Source: Colocasia esculenta (lineage: Eukaryota > Streptophyta > Magnoliopsida > Alismatales > Araceae). Taken from it: a DNA stretch of 64,000 nt. Of this stretch, positions 22,131 to 33,235 are shown piece by piece (position 1 is the first letter of the stretch; every line of letters starts with the position of its first letter). The DNA lies in assembly GCA_014218235.1 (NCBI GenBank), contig CM024756.1, positions 72,786,152 through 72,850,151 of the forward strand, written 5' to 3'. The notes below the pieces were generated by a model. The model was not told the origin of the DNA. It worked only from the letters and a program-made list of their open reading frames with translations, and ran no database searches. Made by a program: the position numbers and the translations under genes.

Positions 22131-22990
22131 TTGGCTTGACAATATGTGAGCCTTCTTTTCCTTGTTTGATTTGCAATCCGAGGAAGTAGTTAAGCTCCCC
22201 CATCATGCTCATTTCAAATTCTCCCTGCATTAGCTTCTCAAATACTTGTAAAGAGATTCATCAGTAGATCCAAATATATATCATCAACATATATTAACAC
22301 GTAACACATTTTTTTGAGTTTAGACTTAATGAATAGTGTGCTATCTACTTTTTCCTCTAATAAAACCATGATCTAATAGAAATGCACTTAATCGGTCATA
22401 CCATTCTCTAGGTGCTTGTTTTAAACCATATAAGCTTTATGCAATTTAAATACATGATCCGGAAATCCATGTCATCAAAATCAGCGGTTGTTCCACATAA
22501 ACTTCTTCTTTTATAAAAGCGTTTAAAAATACTGATTTCACATCCATTTGAAAGAGTTTTAAATTTAATGCAGATGCATAAGCAGTAGAATTATAATAGC
22601 CTCAAATCTAGCTGCTGGTGCATAGGTTTCATCGAATCTATGCCTTCCTCTTGGGAATAGCCTTGAGCTACCAGTCTGGCCTTATTTCTTATGATCACAC
22701 CAGCTTCATCCAATTTGATCCTGAACACCCATTTGGTGCTAATCACTAGATGATCTAATGGTCTAGGAACAAGTGAACACACATGGTTTTCTTTGAACTG
22801 ATTCAGTTCATCTTGCATGGCTAAAATCCAAGATTCATCAGTGTGAGTTTCATTGACTGTCCTAGGCTCTATTTGTGAAACAAAGCTAGATAATCGCAAG
22901 GGATTACATTACCTCTGGTTCTTACCCTAACTGACGGATCACCAATGATGTTGTCTAGAGGGTGATCTTTCTTATACCTACATTCTTTTG
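22131..22990 (-). pseudogene. Copia reverse transcriptase, copy A
   Basis: A minus-strand frame at 22899-22591 carries DESWILAMQDELNQF, STKWVFRIKLDEAG and NKARLVAQGYSQEEGID, the start of the copia RT domain. Further left, in shifted frames, are FQMDVKSVFLNAFIKEEVYV (near 22560-22490), SLYGLKQAPREWYDRL, and a degraded catalytic YVDD region near 22290. Frameshifts near 22590 and after break the enzyme. Copy B keeps only the first part (9729-9950). Confidence 0.88.
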
Positions 22991-23167
22991 GAAGATTATC
23001 ATGAGATTTGTCTTTTGTTGTAGGTCTTCCAAAGGTGGATCTTCCTTGTCCTCAATGGATGTATCCTTTAATTTCTTGGACAATTTTCTGCATCATCAAT
23101 ATCACTATCTTCTTCCTCTTTCAAGGAAGGGTTAGTTTCATCAAAATAATGTGCACTGATTGTTCAA

Positions 23168-23990
23168 TTAACAAGGTACACTTATTAAATACTCTATATC
23201 CTTTAGTTTAGAGGCATACCCCATGAAGATACCTTCATCTGATTTAGCATCTAACTTGCCGAGATCTCTTTTGCCGTTGTTGTGGATGAAACATGGACAT
23301 CCAAATATCTTGAAATGACTAATCTTCGTCTTCTTCTCTTTGTGTAGCTCATATGAAGTCTTCTTCAGGATTGGCCTAATCATGACTCGGTTGATGATAT
23401 AACATGCTGTGTTAACTACTTCGCCCAAAAATATCTTGGCAAATCATATTCTGACAGCATTGTTCTTGCCATGTTCAATAGGGTTCTATTCTTCCTTTCA
23501 GCAACTCCATTTTGCTGTGGAGTCCTTGGCGCTGAGAAATTATCCTCTATGCCTTGATCATCACAAAACATAGCAAATCTCTCATTCTGGAATTCTCCTC
23601 CATGGTCTGATCGAATACTATGATACTATACTTCTTATCCTTCTGTACCTTCTTACTGAAACTTACAAACTGTCGAATGTAGCATCCTTATGCTCCAGAA
23701 GGAAACCCATGTAAATCTAGAGTAATCATCTACTATAACAAATCCAAGTTCTTTCCTCTGAGACTTTGTGGTCTCATTGGCCCAAATAAATCCATATGTA
23801 GAATTTCTAAGGGTTTTGAGGTGGTTACCACAGTCTTGACTTGAAGGATGACTTGGTGTGCTTTCCTTTTGCACATGGCCCACAAACACCATCCATCCTT
23901 GTGCTAACTTTGGGTGGGCCTTCCACCAAGCTTCTCTTGATCAATTTTCTCATGCCATCCAGACTACAGTGGCCTAATCATCTGTGCCAC
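23168..23990 (-). pseudogene. Copia integrase, copy A
   Basis: Frames at 23892-23653 and 23428-23168 carry a zinc-binding end, the VIVDDYSRFTWV segment with a catalytic aspartate, and C-terminal CYIINRVMIRPILKKTSYEL and DAKSDEGIFMGYA motifs. The part between (23650-23430) needs other frames. The enzyme would integrate the copia DNA. Copy B (9960-11073) has the same region with different lesions, so the two copies decayed or were mis-sequenced independently. Confidence 0.88.
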
Positions 23991-24457
23991 AGTTCAGTTA
24001 CTGCTCTTTGCTTGCGGCCAGACAGATATCCATCTTTTAGTTCTTCTAGGTAAAGTACATACATGTTCTTTTCTCTGTTGGATTCAAAGATGACTGCACC
24101 ATCCTTCATAATGCTCCACTTTGATTCCTGAAATCTGATTTGATGTCCTTTGTCGCATAGCTGGTTAATACTGATGAGGTTGTGCTTCAGTCCTTTGACG
24201 CATAGCACATCTTCAATACCTATTTTGCCTTTGCTGCTCACTGATCCACTGCCTATCACTGTCCCTTTTCCATTATCTCCATAGGTGACTGTGCCTTCCT
24301 CAGCTTTGAGATGAGAAAATAGCTTCCTATTTCCTGACATGTGCCTTGAGCATCCACGTCTAAATACCATTTTGATGCTCGAAGGTTTACCTGCAATGAA
24401 AACATTAAGCTTTAGGTACCCAAGATCTTTTGGGTCCTGGTTGGTTAGTATCATCAT
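23991..24457 (-). pseudogene. Copia protease and pre-integrase region, copy A
   Basis: The frame holds GCSRHMSGNRKLFSHLKAEE and VLCVKGLKHNLISINQL. One missing base just upstream of GCSRHMSG removes the catalytic aspartate from the frame, whereas copy B retains the D-S-G triad. In SIRE elements this region matures the polyprotein and links protease to integrase. Confidence 0.85.
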
Positions 24458-24469
24458 TTTTCCTTTTGA

Positions 24470-26167
24470 TTATCCATATTTTGTATTTAGTTGGACATGA
24501 TACTTTGATATGACCTAACTTGTTGCAATGGCTACAGCAAGACATCTTAGTTACTTTTTAAGTTGGAATGTATTTAAAATTTGATTTATATGTTGTGTCT
24601 TGTTCAGCTATAAACTTTGGTATTGGATATGTTTTAGGATGTATTATTTTTTTCTCATTGTCTGAGTGTGTATTCCTAATCCATGTTTCTTTCAACCTGA
24701 CCGTCTAGCTCCTTTTAGTATTTGATGGTTTTTCATTTGTGAATTTATCTAATATACTTAATAGATTTTCATTTTCTTCAGTTAGTGTGTTAATCTCCTT
24801 TTTAAGTTCATCTGGAGTTTATTGTTTTTCTAGTTTAACTATCTGTTCATTTTTATTTTTCAGATCTTCACATAACAAATCGTTCTTCTTTTCTTCCGTA
24901 ATTTGTTTTTCCATTTGCTCATTTCACATTTTAAATCTGAGTTAGTATTTTCTAAACATGCGATGCTTTTCTTACTTGTTTTTAGTAGTTTACATACTTC
25001 TTTGTATTTAAAATATAGTTCATTAAAAGTTTCTTCCAAATTATCAGAATCTGATTCATTACATGAAGAAAAAGATGAGTCTGATGTTACCTTGTCTTCG
25101 ATGTTGGCCATGAGTGCCAGGTTTGCTTCTTCTTCTTTTCATTGCTTGAGCTTAACTCACTGTCCGAGTCGCTACTATTGCCCGCTACTGCCATAGCTTT
25201 CTTCTTATACCTTCTGAATTTCTTGGAACTATCTTTCTTTCTGAATTCAGCTTTCTTGAGTTTCAGACATTCTGCCTTGATATGTCTGGGCTTCTTACAT
25301 TTATAACAGATTGGTTCATTTTTCTTTGAATCTTTGACTTCAGACCATTGAGGTCTTTCCCTTTCTTGAAGTATCTTCTCCGGACTGATACTTCTTTTTC
25401 TTAGCTAGTATTCATTGTAATCTTCTGGACAGTATTGCTTCTTCATCTTCACTGTTGTTCATGCTTTCTTGTTGTATGAGCCTTCTTCTGATTCGTCTTC
25501 TTCTGCCTTGAGTGCGTTGGAGTGCTTCTTTCTGCTAGAAGATTCTCCCAACCTTTCCATATTTATTTCATGGGCCATGAGGGACCTAATGAGCTTCTCT
25601 AATGACATTATCTCAAGTCATTAGCCTCCTCTATTGCTGTAACCTTTGGAGTCCACGAGGCGGGTAGGGATCTGAGTATTTTCCTCACCATGTCTCCCAT
25701 CTGATACGTCTTACCAAGAGCAGCTAACCCATTAGTGATGTTAGTGAACCTGCTATACATTTGTGTGATTGTTTCACTGGGTCGCATCTGAAATCTTTCA
25801 TACTGGGTTACTCGATATCTATCCTGTTTTTCTTTAACCTTGTCAGTACCTTCGTATGTAATTCTTAGATTTACCCACATTTCCATAGCGGATTTGCAGG
25901 CTGATATGCGGTTGAACTCTTTCTTGCTAAGAGCACAACATAGGATACTCTTGGCTTTGCAGTTCAAAGAGATCTTCTTCTTGTCATCTTCCGTCCATTT
26001 ATCCTTCTCATTGTGACTAGAAGATCACCCTCTTCAACAATCGACTAGATCTGATAGTTGAGTCCTTGTAAGAAAAACTCCATTCTTGTCTTCCAGTATG
26101 TGTAGTCTTCACCATCGAACAGTGGTGGCCTGTTAACCTGACCTTCGAAGTGACCTTGGGCTGCCAT
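24470..26167 (-). pseudogene. Copia gag, copy A, with CCHC zinc knuckle
   Basis: The start is placed at the ATG read from 26167 on the minus strand, about 50 bases after the primer site, giving the N-terminus MAAQGHFEGQVNRPPLFDG, which matches copia gag starts (NRPP-F-G, then YTYWKTRME). The capsid-like part follows at 25967-25608 (KEFNRISACKSAMEMW, YERFQMRPSETI, LPASWTPKVTAI). A zinc knuckle CYKCKKPRHIKAEC is intact at 25267-25308. A glutamate-rich, coiled-coil-like tail (25111-24860) precedes protease. Gag forms the particle and binds RNA. Early stops near 26050 and several frame changes disable it. Confidence 0.88.
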
Positions 26168-26218
26168 TTGATCTTTTCTCTTCAGATCGTTGGATCTTCT
26201 TCTTTATCGAAGAGACTA

Positions 26219-26230
26219 GCTCTGATACCA
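26219..26230 (-). promoter_or_regulatory. Primer-binding site of SIRE copy A
   Basis: On the minus strand TGGTATCAGAGC is an exact 12-base match to the plant initiator-methionine tRNA primer site. It lies two bases inside the 5' LTR and fixes the element orientation. Confidence 0.92.
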
Positions 26231-26940
26231 CTTGTTGCCGAGCTAGCAAGCCCAGAGGGGGGGTGAATGGGATATTAAAATTTTGATCACTTTAAAACCT
26301 GTCCACAAAAATGTTTACTCAAAACACACTTCGATGACTGTTAGTGTTAGTAAAAAGAGGATAGCAAGCACAAGCAATCAAACACATGACACAAGGAATT
26401 ATCTGGTTCGGATCTCCTCTCCACAGGAGTCCTACATCCAGTCCCTGAGCAATACCTCAGGATTTCACTACCCAAGGGTACAGTCCCCCTCAAGGACACT
26501 TACAACACCCACCGAAGCTGGTCTCTCTCTTCACAACCGAAGATGAATTACAACACCCTGGATCTCACCAGTCTTCGCTTCTACCCTGAAGGGAAACAAA
26601 CACTATGAACCCCCAGGTCTTCCTTAACACAAAGAAATAAACACCTTGGAATCCCCAGGTCTTCCTTCAACATGAAGGGAAATAAACACAAGAAGTGTTC
26701 AGGAAGACAAGCCCCTAGATCAAGCTTAAGACCAACGCTCAACAATCTGAAGCAACAACTGAGAGGAAAAGATCTACGATGAGGAACACTCTCAGTACAC
26801 AGAAGCTCTCAAGACTACACACTGAATGCAGAGAGCTAAGAGCTAGACAAGCAAAGGAGTGAAGCTTCGCTCTTTCAGATGCTCGCCGAAAGCTTGTAAA
26901 AGATTGTCATTAGTGTCTTCTATTTCTGGAGCTTCAGTCT

Positions 26941-26950
26941 TCTATATATG
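26941..26950 (-). promoter_or_regulatory. TATA box of the SIRE copy A LTR
   Basis: CATATATAGA on the minus strand lies downstream of the AATCGTT array and upstream of the presumed R-U5 part of the LTR, where the promoter of the element is expected. Confidence 0.55.
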
Positions 26951-27394
26951 TCTTTCATTTGAAATTAACATTGAAGTGTCCGTTATCTCTAAGCTTTTGT
27001 TTACGTTAGACTGTATGTCACTGAAGAGCTCTCTTTTCAACAGTCTTTAGCTTTCCATGCCGCAAAAAGAGAGGATCTTCTTTGATGTCCTTTATCTTCC
27101 ATATTGTCCAACTTGTATTGAGATGCAATGTCAGAGACCTGCACGCATTAAATGCTAAAACAATAATAGCTAGGCTGTTTCTTGTTGTCAGTCAACCTTA
27201 GAATGATTTTATATCAAACTAGAATTACAGTCTGTTGTTGTAAAAAAGATGATTCTAATATAAGCATAAGAGTAGAAACTATCGTCCATGCATTGCAATG
27301 ATATGTTTAGTCGTAATAAATGTATGGATGTGAGAGAACGGAAGGAAATTTTGACTTTTCAAACTATCTGAGAATAGGTTTGAATATCAAGTCA

Positions 27395-27965
27395 TTATAC
27401 ACCATGAAATCGATATGATCATGACTTATGAAATCGTTGTGTTGATGAGAGTCGTTATTCATTGAATCGTTATATATTCATAGTAAGTCATGTACACACA
27501 AATCGTTATGCATTAGTAACCGAATCGTTGTAGAGACAAATCGTTATACAGTGTCAGCAAATCATTGAGCAAATCATTATTTCACTTATCGAGTCGATAT
27601 GGTGAACAAATCGTTATTTACTGTATCGAATCGTTACGGCGACCAAGTCGTTAATGTAACTTAATGAACCTTACAGTGACTGAGTCGTTGTGTAACTTAT
27701 ATGAATCGTTATGAGACTTAACGAGTCGTTGTGAAACCGAAATCGTTCTGAGAGCAAATCGTTGTTCTCACTTAAGATCGATGTGATAACCCAATCGTTA
27801 TGGAGCTCGGAATCGATGTGCACACTTACCGAATCGTTGTGAGAGGCAAATCCTTGAGATCTCTTAGCGAATCGTTGTGAAGGCAAATCCTTGGCGATCT
27901 CTTAGCGAATCGTTGTGGGAGGCAAATCATTGCGATCTCTTAGCGAATCATTATAACAACTAGAA
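27395..27965 (-). repeat. AATCGTT motif array in the SIRE LTR
   Basis: AATCGTTRT and close variants (AATCGATRT, AGTCGTTRT) occur some thirty times at intervals of about 15-25 bases, separated by unrelated sequence with ACTTA or GAGGCAAAT segments. From about 27840 the unit becomes a regular 35-40 base repeat with CTCTTAGCGAATCGTTGTG. The array is in U3, several hundred bases upstream of the TATA box. Confidence 0.85.
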
Positions 27966-28171
27966 AATCGATGAGTACTTAGAAATTGTATGATTTGAAC
28001 TATAAATGCTACAAGGTGATAATACTCACTGATTTTCCTTGGAATTTCCTTGAGTTATTTCTTGTACTCAATCTCATAGAGATTATGTTAGAGTAACTTT
28101 ATCATAGTTTTGTTAATCACTAAATAAATATGTAATTAATTTAAATTACATTGGGGATAATCTGATCATCA

Positions 28172-28680
28172 GTTAGTTGCAGTCGAGCACATACCGGCGG
28201 ATGCTCAGCCTTCAGTACGATGGCCAGAAGAGTGTTCCATTGCCGCAAAGATCCAACAGCAATGGTATTCACCCCCTCCTCCTCCAATGTGATGGAACAG
28301 TAGTGGAGAGCTATTTCCAGGCTCCTTGGCAGTACCAGCAGAGGTCTCAATTCGTAAGATGGTAGCAGAGAAGCAACCACCATGTGACTCCGCAAGCACA
28401 CCATTATAGCCAAAGGTACCCCCAGTGGTATGGCAACAGACTCTAGTAGTGGCAGCAGCAATGAGGATCGCACAGCCATTCTAGAGAGGTTCTTCATCTT
28501 CGGCCTCTGACCTTCTATGGTGACTACGATTCTGACAGAGCAGAGAGCTAGGTCCATGAGCTTGAGCGTACTTTCGAGACCATGGCTTGTGCAGAGTAGG
28601 ATAAGTCCAACTTGTAGTCTATCATCTGAAGGGGTCACCCACTATAATCACAGGGATTGTGCTTCCCCTCGACACAACCA
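28172..28680 (+). pseudogene. Gypsy gag, N-terminal part
   Basis: In shifting plus-strand frames the sequence shows a gag segment near 28480-28640: a PPTFYGDYDSDRAE-like stretch, then HELERTFETMACAE and VYHLKG, matching the start of Tekay capsids (PPxFxGxxDPxxAExWLxxLExxFxxM). Stops and frame changes lie between. The next part of the same protein is found at 47207, across the Tat insertion. Confidence 0.7.
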
Positions 28681-30043
28681 TGAATATCAAATATGATGGC
28701 ATGGAAGATAGGAAAGTGATCGCCACCTAGATAGTCGCCTTATGATGCAGAAAGACATGCTACTTAAACTAGGAAAAAGGAAGAGAACAAGAAGACTGAC
28801 CTGTGGTCGCGGTCGTCATGGCCGCCGCGTCTCTGTTATCGCGTCATTGAGATCGACGCCTTTGTCGCGTCACCCGAGGCCGTCGCGTTCTCTGAATGCG
28901 GGAGATTTGTTGTAGTGACCTCTTCTAGTCCTCCAGCCGGCCCAAGTACCAGAGCTTCTCGTAGACCTTGTTTGCTTGCCTGCCAATCAAAAGAAAACCA
29001 AAGAAAGAGACCCTATTAGAACATGCAAAGTGTAGCATCTATTCTAAAAGACGAAATGAGACGGGGTCATGGTGGGAACACACCTGGGTGGTTTTAACCC
29101 CTGTGGGTGTGGGAAAACGTGGGTGGATGATAGAGTGCTCTATTTAAAAACAAACATAAAAATGCATGTAGAAACAAAAAGGGGGAGAGGGAGATAATGA
29201 GCCCCATTAGGGCGACTTCCTGGCGTGGATGCAGCTCTGATGATGTGCAAAAGGTCCAGGAGATGCTGAAGTCGCCCTCTTCACGTTCCTTGCTCCGTTG
29301 GAGGTGAAATGAGTGAATTGTGAGGAGTGGACTATGAAGGGAAATGAGTGGAAACGAGTGGCTGCGTGGCTAAGGCTTATTCAGAGGAAATTTTGGCAGC
29401 CCTTCGGGGTGATCATGAGGCTCCCCCTGTCCATGAGGAGGGGCCTTGCTTATATAGAGCTTGGAGTGAGAAAATTGGTATATCTCCTCAAAAAGATGTG
29501 GGAAATTAAAAATGGGTGATAAAGCTCTATCAAAATCGGATGTAGAGTCCTTAGGGAGCTTAGGAGAGTCCCTAGGGCCGAAAAAGTGCTCAAGGGGCCG
29601 GGATATCCCTCTTAGACCAGTCAACGTGCATGGGAGGATAAATGTATGTGGTTATGGAGGTCAGAGATCTTGGTCCTTGTCGCGTCAGATCGCGGAGTCG
29701 CGACTAGAGACGCGACGGTGGCGGGGGTCGCGACAATTGCCCACGTGCATGGATAATGCATGGGCTGTCGCGGCGGCCTAACCCGTCGCGACTAGAGTCG
29801 CGGCGCCACGATGCGTCGTGACAAGGAATCCGAATTATTGGATTATTCTCTCTAACCCATATTAAATAGGAGTCACACTCCCCTAGGGACTCTCTCAAGT
29901 GATTGATTTCGGGATTTCAAGGCATGTTATGGATTATGGGCTCAATTCAAGACAAGTGATGGCTCAAGGTGAGTGACCAATTAGGGCCCACTAATAACAG
30001 CAAGAAATGTGGTTCAACCCATTAGTCATAATCGGTGTCTACA
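28681..30043 (-). repeat. 3' LTR of the Tat element
   Basis: It starts TGAATATCAAAT and ends GTGTCTACA on the plus strand and matches 45830-47206 throughout, with many one-base indels. TCGCGAC motifs lie at 28808-28890 and 29680-29822. A TATA box on the minus strand is at 29451-29457. Confidence 0.92.
29451..29457 (-). promoter_or_regulatory. TATA box of the Tat LTR
   Basis: On the minus strand CTATATAAGCAAGG is a good plant TATA box about 590 bases into the LTR. The matching site in the other LTR is at 46613-46619. It drives transcription towards gag-pol and so agrees with the minus orientation. Confidence 0.65.
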
Positions 30044-30063
30044 GATTGCCCTCCTTGGCTTCC
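30044..30063 (-). promoter_or_regulatory. Polypurine tract of the Tat element
   Basis: On the minus strand GGAAGCCAAGGAGGGCAATC abuts the LTR start TGTAGACACC. It is purine-rich and correctly placed for plus-strand priming. Confidence 0.7.
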
Positions 30064-31290
30064 ACTTTGCAGGGGAGCGAAGCGGAGTGGCGTGGAGATG
30101 TCATGAAGTGATGGTGGAACGGAGATGACGCGGAGCGGACTGAAAAGTGAAACCAAGGTAAAGAGACCCCGATGTTAACTAACAAGCAATTGGAATCCTT
30201 GTGAAAGCCCTGAGTCGGTTGTTCGAGTAGATGCAAGAAGAGCACAAGTCTAGACGAGAAGAAGAAAGAAGAGGACGATCAACCTCTCGATTGAGAGGTA
30301 CCCTAGCCATTTGGCTTGCAGGGTTCGTTTGGAATGACATGTGCGTGCCAGGCAGGTAACTCATGACTCTGTCCTGGGAGCGGTTCGCAACCAAAATGGA
30401 TCAAAGAAAAGGATGAGTTTGGATAAGGAATCCAGACAGGGAAATTCTTGTCAACTGACGGGAACAACTTGCTCGGGGGCAAACCTTCCGATCGGAGTGG
30501 ATTGGATTTCTTGTTTGGGATTTGAAGGATGGTTTGGCACTCAACAAGAGCTCATCAAAGGTCTAGAATGAGTCAGGAAAGTTCAAAGTCCTACATGATG
30601 CATGCTGGGCTAAAGTAAAAGAATCATCAAAACGAATGCGAAGAAAAAAAAGAAAAAATAGAAATATATCAAGGATAATATTGTTAAGCCAGATAAGAAC
30701 AGGTCAGAGACTACCTACAACCGCGGTGCAGGCCTGAATCCATCGTCCCTGTGCTTAACTAACTCACGGCCTATCCAACGATTAACAATATGTACCTAGA
30801 TCATCATTGTTTTTGGTAAAGGGGACTCAAATCCCAGAACACATTGAGACACCGCCGGTCCTTGAAATGATATAATAGATAGGATATCATATAGTAATGC
30901 CGGGAGTAGGGAAGAATACAATACCTGACTTACTTGTGACGACATTTCCTGACTTTTGAATCATCCATGAGAAAATAAGCATAATAATCACAGATGGACA
31001 GATGAGTTTAATAAACATGGTCAAAGAAACACACACAAAGCACAACCAGGAGGAATAAACCTTGGGTATAAACGCGACGCACTTACTGACCGCGACCTTG
31101 TCGCGTCGCAGCGCCCTGTCGCGACATATCGCGTCTGATCGCGGCGTCGCGACTCGGACAGAGTCCTAAAAAAAACGCAGAAAAACGGGACTTAGACTTA
31201 TCCTAAGACATCTAGACTAGCACTAGGACTCCTAAACCTTTCCTAGACTTATCCTAACTCCTTTTCGGGGTTTAGAGTGGGTTTCTAACT
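30064..31290. other. Non-coding 3' region of the Tat element
   Basis: No recognisable domain on either strand. It contains a TCGCGAC cluster at about 31070-31160 immediately upstream of the antisense gene promoter. A short purine-rich AAGAAAAAAAAGAAAAAATAG stretch lies near 30640-30660. Confidence 0.6.
31070..31160. repeat. TCGCGAC cluster upstream of antisense gene 1
   Basis: Within about 90 bases are several copies (CCGCGACCTTGTCGCGTCGCAG, CTGTCGCGACATATCGCGTC, GATCGCGGCGTCGCGACTC). It ends about 140 bases before the TATA box of the antisense gene, a promoter-proximal position. Confidence 0.75.
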
Positions 31291-31300
31291 CCCTAAGGCT

Positions 31301-31308
31301 TATAAATA
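31301..31308 (+). promoter_or_regulatory. TATA box of antisense gene 1
   Basis: TATAAATA lies 84 bases before the proposed start codon at 31392, leaving a plausible short 5' leader. It is on the strand opposite to the retroelement and so would be an independent promoter. Confidence 0.6.
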
Positions 31309-31391
31309 AAGGGTTTGGGCTGTTAATCCCGCAGCTAAACTCCTGGCATCCTCTGCTTTCCAAGTTCTTCATCTTCTCCAGCTCTGCAGCC

Positions 31392-32825
31392 ATGAAGAGG
31401 AAGCTTTCAGAGTTTGCAGAGGCCATCCCTCCCTACTCCGGCCCAAAGGCAGCTAGGAGTCTTACGCCGATCTCCAGCACCTCTCAGTTATCCCAAGACA
31501 CACATCTATTCCCGCCCGGATCTCAAGTAAGTGGCTTTTCTCCCTGAGATTCTGCACTTTCTGCATTACTATGTTTTTTTGTTTTGCTCTGTTTTTTTCT
31601 TCGGCTTCTCATCTCCTCCTCCTCCTTTCTTCAGATCCTCCCTGGTCATAGGCGGTTCTCTAGGCCACCATGGCTGCTTCCGATGCTTGCATGCTGCCGC
31701 CTGCCTCCATCTCCCTCCTAAAAGAGTGGGGATTCTACGGTGCTAGTACTCTCCAAGAAGTACACAAGATCGTCCACGCGTGGGATAGCATCACCGCACT
31801 TACCGAGGTGTGGCACACTCAGACAATTCTTTTGTCTTCTCCGACTTTGAAGCCACCGTACTTTTGGAAGAATTGAAGATCATTCTCGGTCTCCCGCGCT
31901 ACCATCGGGGTGAGGAGATAAATTATCATACACCGTGGAGCAGATCAACTCGTGGAGTATTCTGGCCAAGCTGACCTCTACGAAGAACGACCTACGCTCC
32001 ATGACCAGTGGCATGCACGTCCACTTACTCCCCATCGCACAGTGGTCGTCTCACAATGCAAGCGGACAAACCGGGAGACACGGCGCCATTGCCAAGGCGG
32101 CGGCCATCTGCATCTGCGGGATCATACTCTTTCCCTCTGAAGACGGGACCATCTCCTTCGCCAACCTGAGCATCATCGATTCCTCTCAGAGGTTTGACCA
32201 TCGGCCAAGCATTTTGAGTTATCTATATGTCGGTTTGTCTTCTGCAGCACTCGGAGGGCGTTTTTTTTCGGATCGGTGATTGCTCTCGAACTATGGATGG
32301 GATGAATATCCAATTCGGGCGTTGGAGGCTTGACTGTGGAGTGCAAGATGATGCTGAACCATCCGCTGGCATACGTGGGCGGACCACTCCACATGAGCAC
32401 CCGGGCTTGGTGCAAGACGGCCTAAATGAAGGGCATCCAAGCGTGGCGCGGGTACCTCCGAAGTCTGACCGTGGCGAACTTCGACGCGCGCCCCCGGTTC
32501 ATGCACGGCAAGATGATCCCTCTCTCAGCGCACCGGGCTTGCCTTGAGTTGCTGGGCAACGAGGCACTTGCTTCTTACAACCCGGACCGTTGCTACCTCC
32601 AGTGTGGTGCGGCCCGGACATTTTCCAATCCTCTCACACTTCCCGCCTATCCCAAGAGGAAGAGGGGCGACGCGCAGGACAAGCGTGACATGCGCAGCGC
32701 CATCGTCCACATGGGAGGGATGTGCTAATGAGCGTGATCCTAGCAGAGGTGGAGGAGATGATGAAACGGTTAAAGAGTACATTGAAGGTTTGAAGAAGCT
32801 TCAGCCGGCGGGAGGGAATAATTGA
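31392..32825 (+). pseudogene. Antisense gene 1 of the Tat element (DUF7745-like)
   Basis: An ATG at 31392 opens a 45-codon exon (MKRKLSEFAEAIPPYSG...) that ends at a consensus donor GTAAGT (31527). A pyrimidine-rich tract and TCAG acceptor follow at 31634. Exon 2 carries ISLLKEWGFYGASTLQEV, a glycine-leucine-proline motif (ILGLP), AKAAAICICGIILFPSEDG, ILSYLYVGLSSAA and FGRWRLD, a pattern I associate with the DUF7745 proteins found antisense in plant gypsy elements. The last frame ends GLKKLQPAGGNN with a stop at about 32825. Several frame changes break it. Function is unknown. Domain naming is from recall and is tentative; the gene-like exon structure is visible. Confidence 0.6.
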
Positions 32826-33235
32826 TTTGATTTGTAGGCCAGATGGTAATTAGGAAGTACTTAAAAGCATTGCTAGGTTGTTTTAGAATGGATTAGGGAG
32901 TGTAAAGATTTTGAATATTAATGAATAAGAATGGATTTTCTATGCAATGCAAGCGCTCTGTTGATGACGCGACGGTCAGGAGTGTCGCCTTTATGTCGCG
33001 GCCTAGCGGTGCATCGCGACTATGTCGCGACGTCCCTTCTTGACGCGACATGAACGCGACGGCGCGCTGCGTCGCGTCACGAACCGATCGATTCAAAAAC
33101 AAACGGCCCCCTTTCCTTCTTCTTTTTCGTTTCCAAAAACCTTGAACCTTCAAACCCTTGAATCTTCCCCAAACTCCCGCCTGCATTCCGACCTCCTTGC
33201 TAGCCCGAAACACAATCTAAACGACCTACACTGCG
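32826..33235. other. Spacer between the two antisense genes
   Basis: Non-coding, with a TCGCGAC cluster at 32965-33080 (for example TCGCGACTATGTCGCGACGTC) that lies about 160 bases before the start codon of antisense gene 2. No clear TATA box is seen. Confidence 0.6.

Larger units (their letters stand above)
12361..28171 (-). mobile_element. SIRE/Maximus-type Ty1/copia element, copy A
   Basis: Read on the minus strand the order is 5' LTR (28171-26233), primer site, gag, protease, integrase, RT, RNase H, accessory gene, polypurine tract, 3' LTR stub. This is the SIRE order, with an extra gene in the position where sireviruses carry an envelope-like frame. A 4.4-kb lone LTR has inserted in the accessory gene. 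The 3' LTR is reduced to 106 bases. Numerous indels and stops disable all frames. Because the left end is rearranged, no target-site duplication can be checked. Confidence 0.9.
26233..28171 (-). repeat. 5' LTR of SIRE copy A
   Basis: The block runs from TGTTGCCG to GATCATCA on the plus strand (TGATGATCAG...CGGCAACA on the minus strand), with the primer site on one side. The outer 106 bases recur as the 3' LTR stub at 12361-12466. It contains an AATCGTT array (27395-27965) and a minus-strand TATA box (26941-26950). Length is 1939 bases. Confidence 0.88.
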
